A model generated the notes under the pieces. That model was not told the DNA's origin. It saw only the letters and a list, made by a program, of their open reading frames with translations, and searched no databases. A program made the translations under genes and the position numbers. A stretch of DNA of 39,703 nucleotides, from positions 1 to 39,703 of the forward strand of contig JAGVNG010000027.1 in the NCBI GenBank assembly GCA_020053375.1, written 5' to 3'. The DNA is from Nanobdellota archaeon (GTDB taxonomy: Archaea > Nanobdellota > Nanobdellia > Pacearchaeales > GW2011-AR1). Position 1 is the first letter of the stretch; the number at the start of each line of letters is the position of its first letter. This document shows, one piece after another, positions 1 through 6,671 of the stretch.

Positions 1-320
1 CTGTTGCTCACTACATCAGTTCTTCTCAACCTTGGGTTTGTTAGTTTTGACATTTTATTTGTTGATACCTCGCCCTTTAGGGCGGGGTGATTCATTTTTG
101 TGTTATAGTTAGGACTATCAACAGACATTGTAATAGGAGCATACAATAAACCCTCTTTTCCCCTTGCTTTATGATATCTTTTTGCTCCCTTGAGAAATAA
201 TTCAAGATTAACTTTATCCACTCCTATATCCCAAAATGGAATAACATCTAAATTTATATCAATGACTCCTGAATAAGTCGGCATAGTCATTAGTTTTTGC
301 ATTATTTCTGATTTAAGCAT
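1..320 (-). CDS. Partial hypothetical protein, apparently overrun by an IS-like end
   Basis: An open frame on the reverse strand starts at ATG 320 (MLKSEIMQKL...) and is still open at the window edge, giving about 106 visible residues. I do not recognise the family. Residues 1-73 look like ordinary protein. From about base 100 to the edge the frame reads through a GC-rich hairpin (68-87) that resembles an IS200/IS605 right end, so the last visible 30 or so residues (NHPALKGEV...) are probably read-through of mobile DNA rather than native sequence. The gene may therefore be truncated. It lies 109 bp downstream of eL41 on the same strand. Confidence 0.4.
   Translation of the reverse strand, partial: MLKSEIMQKLMTMPTYSGVIDINLDVIPFWDIGVDKVNLELFLKGAKRYHKARGKEGLLYAPITMSVDSPNYNTKMNHPALKGEVSTNKMSKLTNPRLRRTDVVSN
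68..94 (+). mobile_element. Hairpin resembling an IS200/IS605 (TnpB) right end
   Basis: Bases 68-75 (CCTCGCCC) pair with 80-87 (GGGCGGGG) around a TTTA loop and are followed by TGATTCA at 88-94. GC-rich stems with a CTTTAG apex followed by a TTCA-like tail are typical of IS200/IS605 right ends in archaea (family knowledge). If so, the element extends left of the window, with any tnpB on the + strand. No tnpB coding can be verified here. Confidence 0.4.
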
Positions 321-429
321 CTATCTGCTAAAAAAATATTCTTTAAAAGAATTTATGTCTTTTACAGGTTGGTTAAATTTTACAAAGAATTATTTACACG
401 CTTCTTGCCTCAGAATTTTATTTATAGAA

Positions 430-546
430 TTATACGCTTCTTGCTCTTCTGGCTTTTCTCTTGTGCTTCTCTTTCCTGAGACGCTTTCTCTGCCATTTCC
501 ATCTCATTTGTCTCTTCTTTTTCCAACGCCTAGAACTTCTTTTCAT
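430..546 (-). CDS. rpl41e: Ribosomal protein eL41
   Basis: This 38-residue, extremely basic peptide contains the eL41 core MRWKWQRKRLRKEKHKRKAR and is otherwise almost only Arg and Lys. eL41 is a single small helix that sits at the interface of the two ribosomal subunits in eukaryotes and some archaea. An internal ATG at 507 would give exactly 25 residues, the eukaryotic length. I prefer ATG 546 because archaeal eL41 proteins, as I recall them, carry a similar MKRxxRxWKKK leader. It lies 41 bp downstream of the DisA-like gene with a TATA-like GTTTAAAAAC between them. It is far below usual gene-finding cut-offs, so it is easily missed. Confidence 0.85.
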   Translation of the reverse strand: MKRSSRRWKKKRQMRWKWQRKRLRKEKHKRKARRARSV

Positions 547-587
547 GTAATACTTTTTTGGCTAATTTGGTTTTTAAACTTTTGTAA

Positions 588-1658
588 TTAGAATCCTAGT
601 TTCAGCTTCTCAAGCTCCGTTTTTAATGCCATGAACTTGTTCCGAGGGATTATTTCCTCGTTTACAGACTCTTCTATATTTGTAGAGATTATTTTGTCAA
701 AACCTATTCCTTTGACTACTTTGTATATTTCTTGGTTGGTGAATCCTACTTTTGAAAGCAGTCTCCATCCTGCAATTGAGACTATCTCTCTTATGCTTCC
801 CTGATTCAAGGCATTGAGTATCTTCTCTTTTTCAAGCAGTTCCTCATATGACAGGTTGTCTAGTATCTTTATTGATTTTTTATAGTCCACATCCGCATAG
901 TCTTTTATTATAAGATTTGTCTCGTCTTCTATATCAAGAAGAATTTCGCTTAGACGGTTCTCAAAAAGCTTCCCCTCATTTCCAAGTTCAATTAGATATT
1001 TCTTTAAGTCTTGTGATATCTTCTGAATTACTTTTCCTTTTTGTATTGTCTTGACAGCATGGCTCAGGTTTATATAATTTCTCAGCTCAAGCCTATTGAG
1101 ATTTTCAAGATACATATCAAAGAGTTCTCTCTGTTTTTCAAGGATTTGCAGATATTCGTTTGCCTTTCTTGTTATCTCGGAAGTGTCGTTCAGTCGGTAT
1201 ACTCTTGTTTTGTAAAATATTGTTATCTCTTTTCTTCTCTCAGACACTGCAATAACAAGTCCTGAAATTTGCTTTGCTGTTCTTTCTCCCGCCTTGTGCC
1301 TTGAACCTGTCTGCGATGTTCTTATCTTGCTGTCAGGGGTAAGAAGCACATTCACGAGATTTATTTTTTTCAGATCTTTTGACAAAATTATTGCCCCGTC
1401 CATCTTGCTTAATTCCATCAGTCTCTGGGAAGTAAATTTGCAGTTGACTTTGAATCCACCATCAAGAAGCGGTGGCAAAAAATTATTTTCAATAACAATC
1501 AACACGCCTTTCCCCGCACTTATTATCCCCCTCAACGCTGCTCTTAGGCTTGTGCCCGGAGCCACCAATTTCAGAACCAGAGATAATTCCTCGTCAGATA
1601 CTGCTTCATCCACATGATTCTCTAATATTTTTTGTTGTACTTCTTTTTTTTCTTCCAT
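588..1658 (-). CDS. disA: Diadenylate cyclase, DisA-like
   Basis: DisA makes cyclic di-AMP from two ATP. The 356 residues match the roughly 360 of bacterial DisA. The N-terminal DAC domain (about residues 20-150) has the catalytic DGA motif at 87-89 and an RHKAGER motif at 120-126, equivalent to RHRTAER in Bacillus DisA. A helical linker covers about 160-290. The C-terminal region (about 290-356) follows the DisA helix-hairpin-helix layout, but the GxG hairpin expected near residue 335 is absent (EEIIPRNKFMALK instead), so DNA binding may be altered. Archaeal diadenylate cyclases are better known as single-domain DacZ, so a full-length DisA architecture is notable. A TATA-like AT-rich stretch lies just upstream. 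It is followed by eL41 on the same strand. Confidence 0.9.
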   Translation of the reverse strand: MEEKKEVQQKILENHVDEAVSDEELSLVLKLVAPGTSLRAALRGIISAGKGVLIVIENNFLPPLLDGGFKVNCKFTSQRLMELSKMDGAIILSKDLKKINLVNVLLTPDSKIRTSQTGSRHKAGERTAKQISGLVIAVSERRKEITIFYKTRVYRLNDTSEITRKANEYLQILEKQRELFDMYLENLNRLELRNYINLSHAVKTIQKGKVIQKISQDLKKYLIELGNEGKLFENRLSEILLDIEDETNLIIKDYADVDYKKSIKILDNLSYEELLEKEKILNALNQGSIREIVSIAGWRLLSKVGFTNQEIYKVVKGIGFDKIISTNIEESVNEEIIPRNKFMALKTELEKLKLGF

Positions 1659-1773
1659 TCCCTATAAAAAATAAATTATGAATAAATTTGCTATCACATC
1701 TTAATAAATGTTTTGTAAAAAAATGATAATATTTGAGAGCACTCAGGTTAAAAATTAAATTATAGAAAATTGA

Positions 1774-2193
1774 TTATTCTTCCGGCAAATCTTGGAATTT
1801 AGAATTTCTTGAAGCTAATTTCATTCCTAGGAATATAATTCCGGTCAGACCTCCCGCTACACCCATTGCCATTATTTCCATCATAACTTCCTCTTTTGGA
1901 GAATATTCATTTTTAATTGTAACAGCACTATCTAATTTTTCTCCTTTTGTTGTGGATATTAAACTATCCAATCCTTTTGTTGCCGGTTTGTTTTTTTGAC
2001 TTTCACTTCTCCTTTCCATATGCTGCTGATATAATGGGCTAGTTGGATTATTTGGATTAAGAATGTTACCAGGATGAGTTGGACTAGAAGGATGAGATGA
2101 ATTCATACTACGCTGAGAATAAACCTCATTAAATATCCCTAGACTAGATAGACTAATTAATGTTCCATAAACAATCTTTTGATAGTTTTTCAT
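1774..2193 (-). CDS. Hypothetical protein with two membrane segments
   Basis: I do not recognise this 139-residue protein. It has an N-terminal hydrophobic segment (about residues 8-24) that could be a signal peptide or anchor, a Ser/Pro/Asn-rich central part (about 28-70), a charged stretch, and a second hydrophobic segment (about 105-124, MAMGVAGGLTGIIFLGMKLA) before a short tail. Most of it is therefore probably extracytoplasmic. It lies just downstream of the mazEF/tRNA-Glu fragment region and is transcribed in the same direction. The composition and a plausible start support a real gene. Confidence 0.6.
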   Translation of the reverse strand: MKNYQKIVYGTLISLSSLGIFNEVYSQRSMNSSHPSSPTHPGNILNPNNPTSPLYQQHMERRSESQKNKPATKGLDSLISTTKGEKLDSAVTIKNEYSPKEEVMMEIMAMGVAGGLTGIIFLGMKLASRNSKFQDLPEE

Positions 2194-2237
2194 ATTTTTC
2201 TCATAAATTTCTGCTTTATAAAAGTTATGAAATTGAG

Positions 2238-2249
2238 CGCCCCGACCGA
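2238..2249 (-). repeat. tRNA-Glu 3'-end fragment (possible att site)
   Basis: CGCCCCGACCGA here is identical to bases 2860-2871, the last 12 bases of tRNA-Glu(CUC) including the discriminator. The two copies are in direct orientation 622 bp apart and bracket the mazEF operon. The match stops after 12 bases. A GC-rich 12-mer repeated exactly at a tRNA 3' end in AT-rich DNA is unlikely to be chance. Confidence 0.55.
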
Positions 2250-2266
2250 ACTACAATATGGTGTAG

Positions 2267-2599
2267 CTAATCTTTCAAAAAAGAAATTATTTTATTTATA
2301 ATTTCTTTAAATTTTTCTGGTTTTAAAGAGCCAATTTTATATTTTATCAGGGATTTTTCTATGGAGAATATCTTATCTAATCTAAGATAACTATCTACTT
2401 TTAATCCACCGCCAATAAAGTCTTTTTTACTAACGGGAACTTCAACAGAAGATTCATATGATTTGCCAGTTATCTGGTTAACTATAATATCATCCCCTTT
2501 CGGAATCTTAATAATTAAAGCAGGCCTTCGTTTAACTTGAACTAAATTTGAGAAAGGAAAGTCTATTATAATTACATCTCCTCTTACAAGTCTTTCCAT
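2267..2599 (-). CDS. mazF: MazF/PemK-type toxin
   Basis: MazF toxins are ribosome-independent mRNA endoribonucleases. The 110 residues show the usual pattern: GDVIIIDFPFSN near residue 8, the KRRPALII strand with the conserved Arg at about 23-30, and a QITG motif near 43. The start overlaps the end of the upstream antitoxin gene by 16 bp, the normal coupled arrangement of antitoxin before toxin. The operon lies between tRNA-Glu(CUC) and a copy of that tRNA's 3' end. A second MazF relative at 36656-36985 shares the same core but is clearly diverged. Confidence 0.85.
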   Translation of the reverse strand: MERLVRGDVIIIDFPFSNLVQVKRRPALIIKIPKGDDIIVNQITGKSYESSVEVPVSKKDFIGGGLKVDSYLRLDKIFSIEKSLIKYKIGSLKPEKFKEIINKIISFLKD

Positions 2600-2802
2600 A
2601 TTTCATCTTCCTCTTTATTCAACCATGTCTTTGCCAAAGATTTCTCTGACATTAAAGCTGTTTCTGGAATAGACTTTCTTAAAATTATTTCATCATCTTT
2701 TCTTATTACAATTAATTTATCTCCTTCATTAATCCCTTTACGTAAATCTAATGGAATTACTATCTGTCCTCTTGAACTCATTTTTGTTGTGTCAATTTGC
2801 AT
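2584..2802 (-). CDS. mazE: AbrB/MazE-type antitoxin
   Basis: This 72-residue protein begins with a swapped-hairpin SpoVT/AbrB domain (SSRGQIVIPLDLRKGINEGD, residues 9-28), the DNA-binding half typical of MazE antitoxins. An acidic Trp-containing tail (residues about 50-72, ending EEDEIWKDL) is the likely toxin-binding arm. It precedes and overlaps mazF. A perfect 14-bp palindrome (2806-2819) lies 4 bp upstream of the start, just after a TATA-like ATTTAAATATAAG, so autorepression is likely. Confidence 0.85.
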   Translation of the reverse strand: MQIDTTKMSSRGQIVIPLDLRKGINEGDKLIVIRKDDEIILRKSIPETALMSEKSLAKTWLNKEEDEIWKDL

Positions 2803-2805
2803 AAA

Positions 2806-2819
2806 TAAGATTAATCTTA
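2806..2819. promoter_or_regulatory. Palindromic operator of mazEF
   Basis: TAAGATTAATCTTA is a perfect 14-bp palindrome between the TATA-like ATTTAAATATAAG and the mazE start. Its position fits a site where a MazE-MazF complex would block transcription. Confidence 0.55.
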
Positions 2820-2859
2820 CTTATATTTAAATCTTTCGTAAAAAGAACTTTTGACAGAA

Positions 2860-3010
2860 CGCCCCGACCGAGATTCGAACTCGGGTCACGGCCGTGCTCC
2901 AATGAGAGTTTTTATTTTCTCGTTTGAATCGGAACTAAAGTTCCTCAACAAACGCCTCCTTGCGGAGTCATTTGAGAGGGCCGCATTCTTGGCCTCTGAA
3001 CTATCGGGGC
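2860..3010 (-). tRNA. tRNA-Glu(CUC) with a 78-nt intron
   Basis: Exon 1 is 3010-2973 and exon 2 is 2894-2860; both match tRNA-Glu(UUC) at 36426-36498 except at the anticodon wobble base. The anticodon loop reads CU-CUC-A, then an intron (about 2895-2972) at the canonical 37/38 position, then C38 and the stem GGCCG. The T arm is CCGAG/TTCGAAT/CTCGG and the acceptor stem is GCCCCGA/TCGGGGC with discriminator G. The intron holds a CTCC-GCAA-GGAG hairpin and a longer hairpin (2921-2954) with a CTTTAG apex. The exact splice points depend on the bulge-helix-bulge fold, which I did not resolve. Confidence 0.9.
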
Positions 3011-3051
3011 TTCTGATTTTTTAACAAGAATTATCTTTAAAAGGGTTATGT

Positions 3052-3735
3052 TCACAGCGCACTGAAGTAGAAGATTAAGAAGAATGAAAATGTGTGGAGC
3101 AGGAAGCTTATCACTGCTAATTTTAATGGTTTTATTGTTGTTAGACCTGCAAGCATGGAAACTCCAAGTTCGTCAGGTAAAGGTGTTGCAAGAATTATTC
3201 CCGCGAAGATATAGAGCAGATAATGCCTTATGAGAACGTGCTTGTTGTTTTGAACTATTTTTTCTATCTTCTTTATGACTTTTTTCCTTTCCAACTCCCT
3301 GAATTCATCCATGAATGAGAATTTTATTGTCTTGAAAATAATCATGTCTCCTATTACTGAACCAACTCCCGCTGCGATGGTGGCAATCCATATGCTTATA
3401 GGGTGAGAGGTTATCAAAAATCCAATGCTAAAAGGAGTGGTGAATCCGAATGAAAACAGGATGCCTGCAATAAAGTTGCTGAAATAACTGAATTGGTTAA
3501 GAACAAATACAAAGTTTTTTACAACAGTTAAGGTGAATAAATAATATGCTACTGCTATTGCTGTAACCAGAAAAAATAATTTGTGATATTTGAAAGCCAG
3601 AAGTCTCTTTGCCTTATGGACTCCCTTAGGAGAATGCTTCCTAAGTGTCTGGTGAATATGTCCGTGGGCTCCCCGTCTTAGTATCTTTTCTCCCAAAGCC
3701 TTGCCCGGCTTATTCTCCTCTTTTCTTTCTTTCAT
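3052..3735 (-). CDS. VTT/DedA-like (SNARE-associated family) membrane protein
   Basis: This 227-residue protein has a basic cytoplasmic N-terminus (about 1-48) and then at least four hydrophobic segments (about 53-70, 72-95, 110-130, 170-226). Landmarks of the VTT/DedA family are GSVIGDMIIF near residue 125 and ATPLPDELGVSMLAG near residue 179, the latter resembling the conserved re-entrant loop. DedA/VTT proteins are thought to act in lipid scrambling or membrane homeostasis. The long Lys/Arg/His-rich N-terminus is unusual for the family. The family assignment is from motif recognition; the substrate is unknown. Confidence 0.6.
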   Translation of the reverse strand: MKERKEENKPGKALGEKILRRGAHGHIHQTLRKHSPKGVHKAKRLLAFKYHKLFFLVTAIAVAYYLFTLTVVKNFVFVLNQFSYFSNFIAGILFSFGFTTPFSIGFLITSHPISIWIATIAAGVGSVIGDMIIFKTIKFSFMDEFRELERKKVIKKIEKIVQNNKHVLIRHYLLYIFAGIILATPLPDELGVSMLAGLTTIKPLKLAVISFLLHTFSFFLIFYFSAL

Positions 3736-3913
3736 TTAAGAAACATATAAATATAATATAAAAATCTTTGTTAGGTTGATATTTAAAAGGGATATGCTAA
3801 GGTTAGTGCCGAAGAAACAATGTTATCAACAAAAACTTAATTTTAACTTTTCACAGCTGATTAAAAGTTATTTTATCGTTAAAGATTTTTTCTATGGGTC
3901 GAAATCTTAAAAC

Positions 3914-4252
3914 TTACTTTACAAGAAGAACTTGGTCGTTGGGCCTTACTTTGTCCTTTACTTTTATTCCGATGTGGTCGCCTTTTTTTGCTTCCTTTAC
4001 AACTTTATTTTCTATCTGCATACTTGAAACTTTTTCCTCGAAGTCGGTTGTATGTCCCTTGAAGTGAATCTTATCTCCGACTTTCAATGGAGCCGTGAGT
4101 TTTATGGCTGCAACACTTACATGACTGAACCATCCAGAAACTTTTCCCACTTCATTTCCTTCTTTTTTCTCTTTTACTTCTGTCTTTTTTTCTTTCCCAA
4201 CCACTTTTTTTACTACCTTTTTCTTAACGACTACCATCCTTTTTGAAGGCAA
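3914..4252 (-). CDS. Translation elongation factor-like protein (EF-Tu domain 2 fold)
   Basis: After a Lys-rich leader (about residues 1-37), residues 38-112 form a beta-barrel like domain 2 of translational GTPases: GKVSGWFSHVSVAAIKLTAP, then KVGDKIHFKGHTTDF, MQIENK and KKGDHIGIKVKDKVRPND. Small stand-alone proteins of this type are widespread in archaea; they lack a GTPase domain and their role is unsettled. The downstream end is separated from the VTT-like gene by about 180 bp. The basic leader is compatible with RNA or ribosome binding (inference). Confidence 0.8.
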   Translation of the reverse strand: MPSKRMVVVKKKVVKKVVGKEKKTEVKEKKEGNEVGKVSGWFSHVSVAAIKLTAPLKVGDKIHFKGHTTDFEEKVSSMQIENKVVKEAKKGDHIGIKVKDKVRPNDQVLLVK

Positions 4253-4334
4253 GGGGGATATTTAAATTTAATTATTTTTGATTGATGATAATTTTGGGCA
4301 TAATGCTTAAATATCACTGTTTATTGATAAAACG

Positions 4335-4490
4335 ATGGTAACGGATGATTGTCCAAAGTGCAGAGGAAAAAGAACAATCATGGAAAAGGATGGAACTGTT
4401 CATACTTGTTTTGATTGTTTGATTAGTGGCAGGATAGACCAGCACGACAAGAAGATAAAGAGTGCTGAAGAATTGAGGATAAAGCTGTAA
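4335..4490 (+). CDS. Small zinc-ribbon protein
   Basis: This 51-residue protein starts MVTDDCPKCRGKRTIMEKDG. It has two CxxC knuckles (CPKC at 6-9 and CFDC at 25-28) about 15 residues apart, the classic zinc ribbon, followed by a charged helix (DKKIKSAEELRIKL). A TATA-like GCTTAAATATC lies about 30 bp upstream, and the gene is divergent from the EF-like gene. Tiny zinc ribbons of this kind are often nucleic-acid-binding or transcription-associated, but no function can be assigned. Confidence 0.75.
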   Translation: MVTDDCPKCRGKRTIMEKDGTVHTCFDCLISGRIDQHDKKIKSAEELRIKL

Positions 4491-4570
4491 GATTTTTTCT
4501 TGGATAATTTAATTATGTAGTTTAGCAGTCAAATAGTAAATTATATAAATATTTGAATATTCTTCTAGAG

Positions 4571-5476
4571 ATGAGATTAAAATTAAAAAAGGGAAAACAA
4601 AGAGAGTTAATACTTAAAGCAAAAGAAGGCAAAACATGGAAAGAGTTATCTAAAATTTTAGAGATTAATGAGCAATATCTTTATAGGGAATTAAAAAATG
4701 AAAAAAGGTTGTTATCCGATAAAATCTATAATCACTTGTCAAGATTAGTTAATGAAGATTTTAATAGATTTATAACACAAAAATTAAGCGATAATTGGGG
4801 CAGGAGTAAAGGGGGATTAAATTCCATCGGTTCTACTAAAATTTTGCAAGATGTGAAATTTAATGAGAAATTAGCCGAGTTCATCGGAGCAGTTTTAGGT
4901 GATGGTCATGTTCAATTTAATAAAATGAAAGGAGTATATTACATAAGAATAGCTGGTGATTTAAAGAAAGATGAGAAATATCATATGAATTATCTTAAAA
5001 ATTTAGTAAAAGAGATATTTAATTTTGAGATAACTGAACAAAAAAGATCTAAAAGCAATGAAAGATTTATGGATATTTATGGCAAAAAACTTGTTGAATT
5101 TTTTATTTCTATGGGCATAAAGCCAGGTAACAAGATAAAAAATCAATCAACAATACCATCTTGGATATGGAAAAATAAAAATTTCCTTAAGGCATGTATA
5201 AGAGGGTTGATAGATACTGACGGGTCTATCTTCAGAATGTCAAGAAAAGACCCAAATCTTCTTAGGATTGGTTTCACAAATTATAATAAAACTCTTCTTC
5301 AGGATACGAGGAAAGCACTAATAGAAATCGGCTTTAATCCTTCTAAGATAATCAACAATAGGCAATTTTATATATCTCGACAAATGGAAATAGAGAAATA
5401 TTTAAAAGAGATTGGATTTTCCAACAATAAACACCAAGAAAGACTTAAAGCATTTAATAGCAGCCTCGTCTTCTAG
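4571..5476 (+). CDS. LAGLIDADG homing endonuclease family protein
   Basis: The 301 residues begin with a helix-turn-helix-like region (LILKAKEGKTWKELSKILEI near residues 14-33). Two LAGLIDADG motifs follow: AEFIGAVLGDGHVQF near residue 100 and CIRGLIDTDGSIF near residue 212. The acidic catalytic residues are present (GDG and TDG), so it could be an active single-chain endonuclease. I prefer ATG 4571 over the upstream TTG. The frame ends inside tRNA-Gln: its stop codon is the TAG at 5474-5476, within the tRNA D-arm side. It is free-standing, not inside an intron or intein, which is less common for the family. Confidence 0.85.
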   Translation: MRLKLKKGKQRELILKAKEGKTWKELSKILEINEQYLYRELKNEKRLLSDKIYNHLSRLVNEDFNRFITQKLSDNWGRSKGGLNSIGSTKILQDVKFNEKLAEFIGAVLGDGHVQFNKMKGVYYIRIAGDLKKDEKYHMNYLKNLVKEIFNFEITEQKRSKSNERFMDIYGKKLVEFFISMGIKPGNKIKNQSTIPSWIWKNKNFLKACIRGLIDTDGSIFRMSRKDPNLLRIGFTNYNKTLLQDTRKALIEIGFNPSKIINNRQFYISRQMEIEKYLKEIGFSNNKHQERLKAFNSSLVF

Positions 5477-5534
5477 CGGTCAAGGAAACGGGACTCTGGC
5501 TCCCGTAACCCAGGTTCGAATCCTGGCGAGGCTA
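5462..5534 (+). tRNA. tRNA-Gln(CUG)
   Basis: Acceptor stem AGCCTCG (5462-5468) pairs with CGAGGCT (5527-5533), with discriminator A5534. The anticodon arm is CGGGA-CTCTGGC-TCCCG, giving anticodon CUG. The T arm is CCAGG/TTCGAAT/CCTGG. No intron. The first 15 bases are shared with the end of the LAGLIDADG gene. Confidence 0.93.
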
Positions 5535-5594
5535 TTCTATTTATTATTATGTTTTTTGTAGACACTATCTTTGCTGGTAAAAAGTTAGATTTTA

Positions 5595-6092
5595 TTAAAT
5601 ATTCAGTCTAATGTTAAAGTCTGTCTTGGCATACATATTGAAACTTCTGGGAATAGTGCCGTCTTTATGAATATGATAAACATCCGCGCCATCAACAATC
5701 TTTGGTAAATCTAATTTAGAAAGATGATGTTGTTTTAGCCAGTCTAATTCATAAAAAAGATTTTGTAATTCAACTGTTATCGGGACGCATCCCATTGCCC
5801 CACTGCTTAAAGTGTAATCCATCATATTTTCTAAATTTTCTCTTTCAAAAAGCGGACCATCATGATGATGTATTACCTTGAGCTCAAGCATATCAATATT
5901 AGTATTTAGCTGTTCCAACATTAAGAAACGACGTGTATGATAATTAGAGAATAAAACGAACGTGCCACATCTATTACTCTTTCTACATCCGAATCCGATA
6001 GATATCAATGCATACATGCCGACTTCGCGCATATATTTCCAATCTGTTTGCACTTCAGATTTATTATGTGTCTGGTGTGATTTGCTAGGCAT
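5595..6092 (-). CDS. Hypothetical protein, third gene of a three-gene operon
   Basis: I do not recognise this 165-residue protein. It is soluble by composition, and rich in His and Cys: CRKSNRC near 36-42, a HHHDG cluster near 94-98, KQHH near 135, and HIHKDG near 154. These could bind metal, but no catalytic motif is certain. It starts 3 bp after the stop of a 46-residue gene, which in turn overlaps a 116-residue gene, so the three are probably translated as one unit. The operon is divergent from a TrmB-type regulator. Confidence 0.65.
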   Translation of the reverse strand: MPSKSHQTHNKSEVQTDWKYMREVGMYALISIGFGCRKSNRCGTFVLFSNYHTRRFLMLEQLNTNIDMLELKVIHHHDGPLFERENLENMMDYTLSSGAMGCVPITVELQNLFYELDWLKQHHLSKLDLPKIVDGADVYHIHKDGTIPRSFNMYAKTDFNIRLNI

Positions 6093-6095
6093 AGA

Positions 6096-6236
6096 TTATC
6101 TCCCAACGTATACAATAATTAACTTAGATTGATTGTACAAGTTCATTAAAATCTTATCAGTTGATCTACCAATGTCTTGACTATAGGTATCTATTATGTT
6201 ATATCTGTTTCCGTATTTTTTATCAAAAGAGATCAT
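6096..6236 (-). CDS. Small hypothetical protein, middle gene of the operon
   Basis: A 46-residue frame starts MISFDKKYGNRYNIIDTYSQ and ends IIVYVGR. Its ATG overlaps the stop of the upstream gene as TAATG, and its stop is 3 bp before the next start. This tight spacing is the main evidence that it is real. The sequence is unlike anything I know. It has a hydrophobic C-terminal strand but no membrane segment. It would be omitted by length filters. Confidence 0.55.
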   Translation of the reverse strand: MISFDKKYGNRYNIIDTYSQDIGRSTDKILMNLYNQSKLIIVYVGR

Positions 6237-6586
6237 TATGATAACCCTCCCAACATATGGAATTCCAACTCCTCAAAATTTTTTCTTGATGGATTGAACT
6301 GAAGTGGTCCAAGCGCTTTATAACCTGTTTTGATAGATTTTTTGTTATATTTCTTTTTAAGGGGATGACTTTCAGGGATATTCAGAAATTTATCATAACA
6401 ATCCTTAACCGTTGGTAAACTGGAAGAACTTTTATGGAACGAAGCACAAATACTTCTGTGTTTTACAATAATTTCATTACCCAAATAGTTTATTTTACAA
6501 CTAAACTCATCATAGATTTCACAATCTGCTCCAATATCTGATAACACCTTCAAGGTTGAATCTATATGCTTTTCCAATGTATCCAT
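6236..6586 (-). CDS. Hypothetical protein, first gene of the operon divergent from TrmB
   Basis: I start this at ATG 6586 (MDTLEKHIDSTLKVLSDIGA), giving 116 residues. An upstream ATG at 6643 would add a hydrophobic stretch but would run through the divergent promoter and the palindrome at 6624-6638, so I reject it. The protein is soluble, with three cysteines (CEIYDEFSC and SICASFH). The alternation after residue 20 (DCEIYDEFSCKINYLGNEII) suggests an alpha/beta fold. No family is recognised. It leads the operon with the 46- and 165-residue genes. Confidence 0.6.
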   Translation of the reverse strand: MDTLEKHIDSTLKVLSDIGADCEIYDEFSCKINYLGNEIIVKHRSICASFHKSSSSLPTVKDCYDKFLNIPESHPLKKKYNKKSIKTGYKALGPLQFNPSRKNFEELEFHMLGGLS

Positions 6587-6623
6587 GCCGAAGAGAATCA
6601 TAGCGAGTATAAAAGATATAGTG

Positions 6624-6638
6624 GTGGTTATATACCAC
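6624..6638. promoter_or_regulatory. Inverted repeat between divergent genes (candidate TrmB operator)
   Basis: GTGGT-TATAT-ACCAC sits in the 85-bp gap between the 116-residue gene and the TrmB-type gene. A TATA-like AATTATAAATATG for the rightward gene begins about 4 bp after it, and a TTTTATAC box for the leftward gene lies just to the left. A regulator bound here could control both directions. Confidence 0.55.
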
Positions 6639-6671
6639 AACAATTATAAATATGTACTTATTACTGCCATT

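Noticed and set aside
355-591. 78-residue + strand frame
   Set aside because: It is antisense to eL41, and its composition is the complement of an Arg/Lys-rich gene.
6587-6643. Membrane-segment extension of the 116-residue gene
   Set aside because: It runs through the divergent promoter and the inverted repeat.
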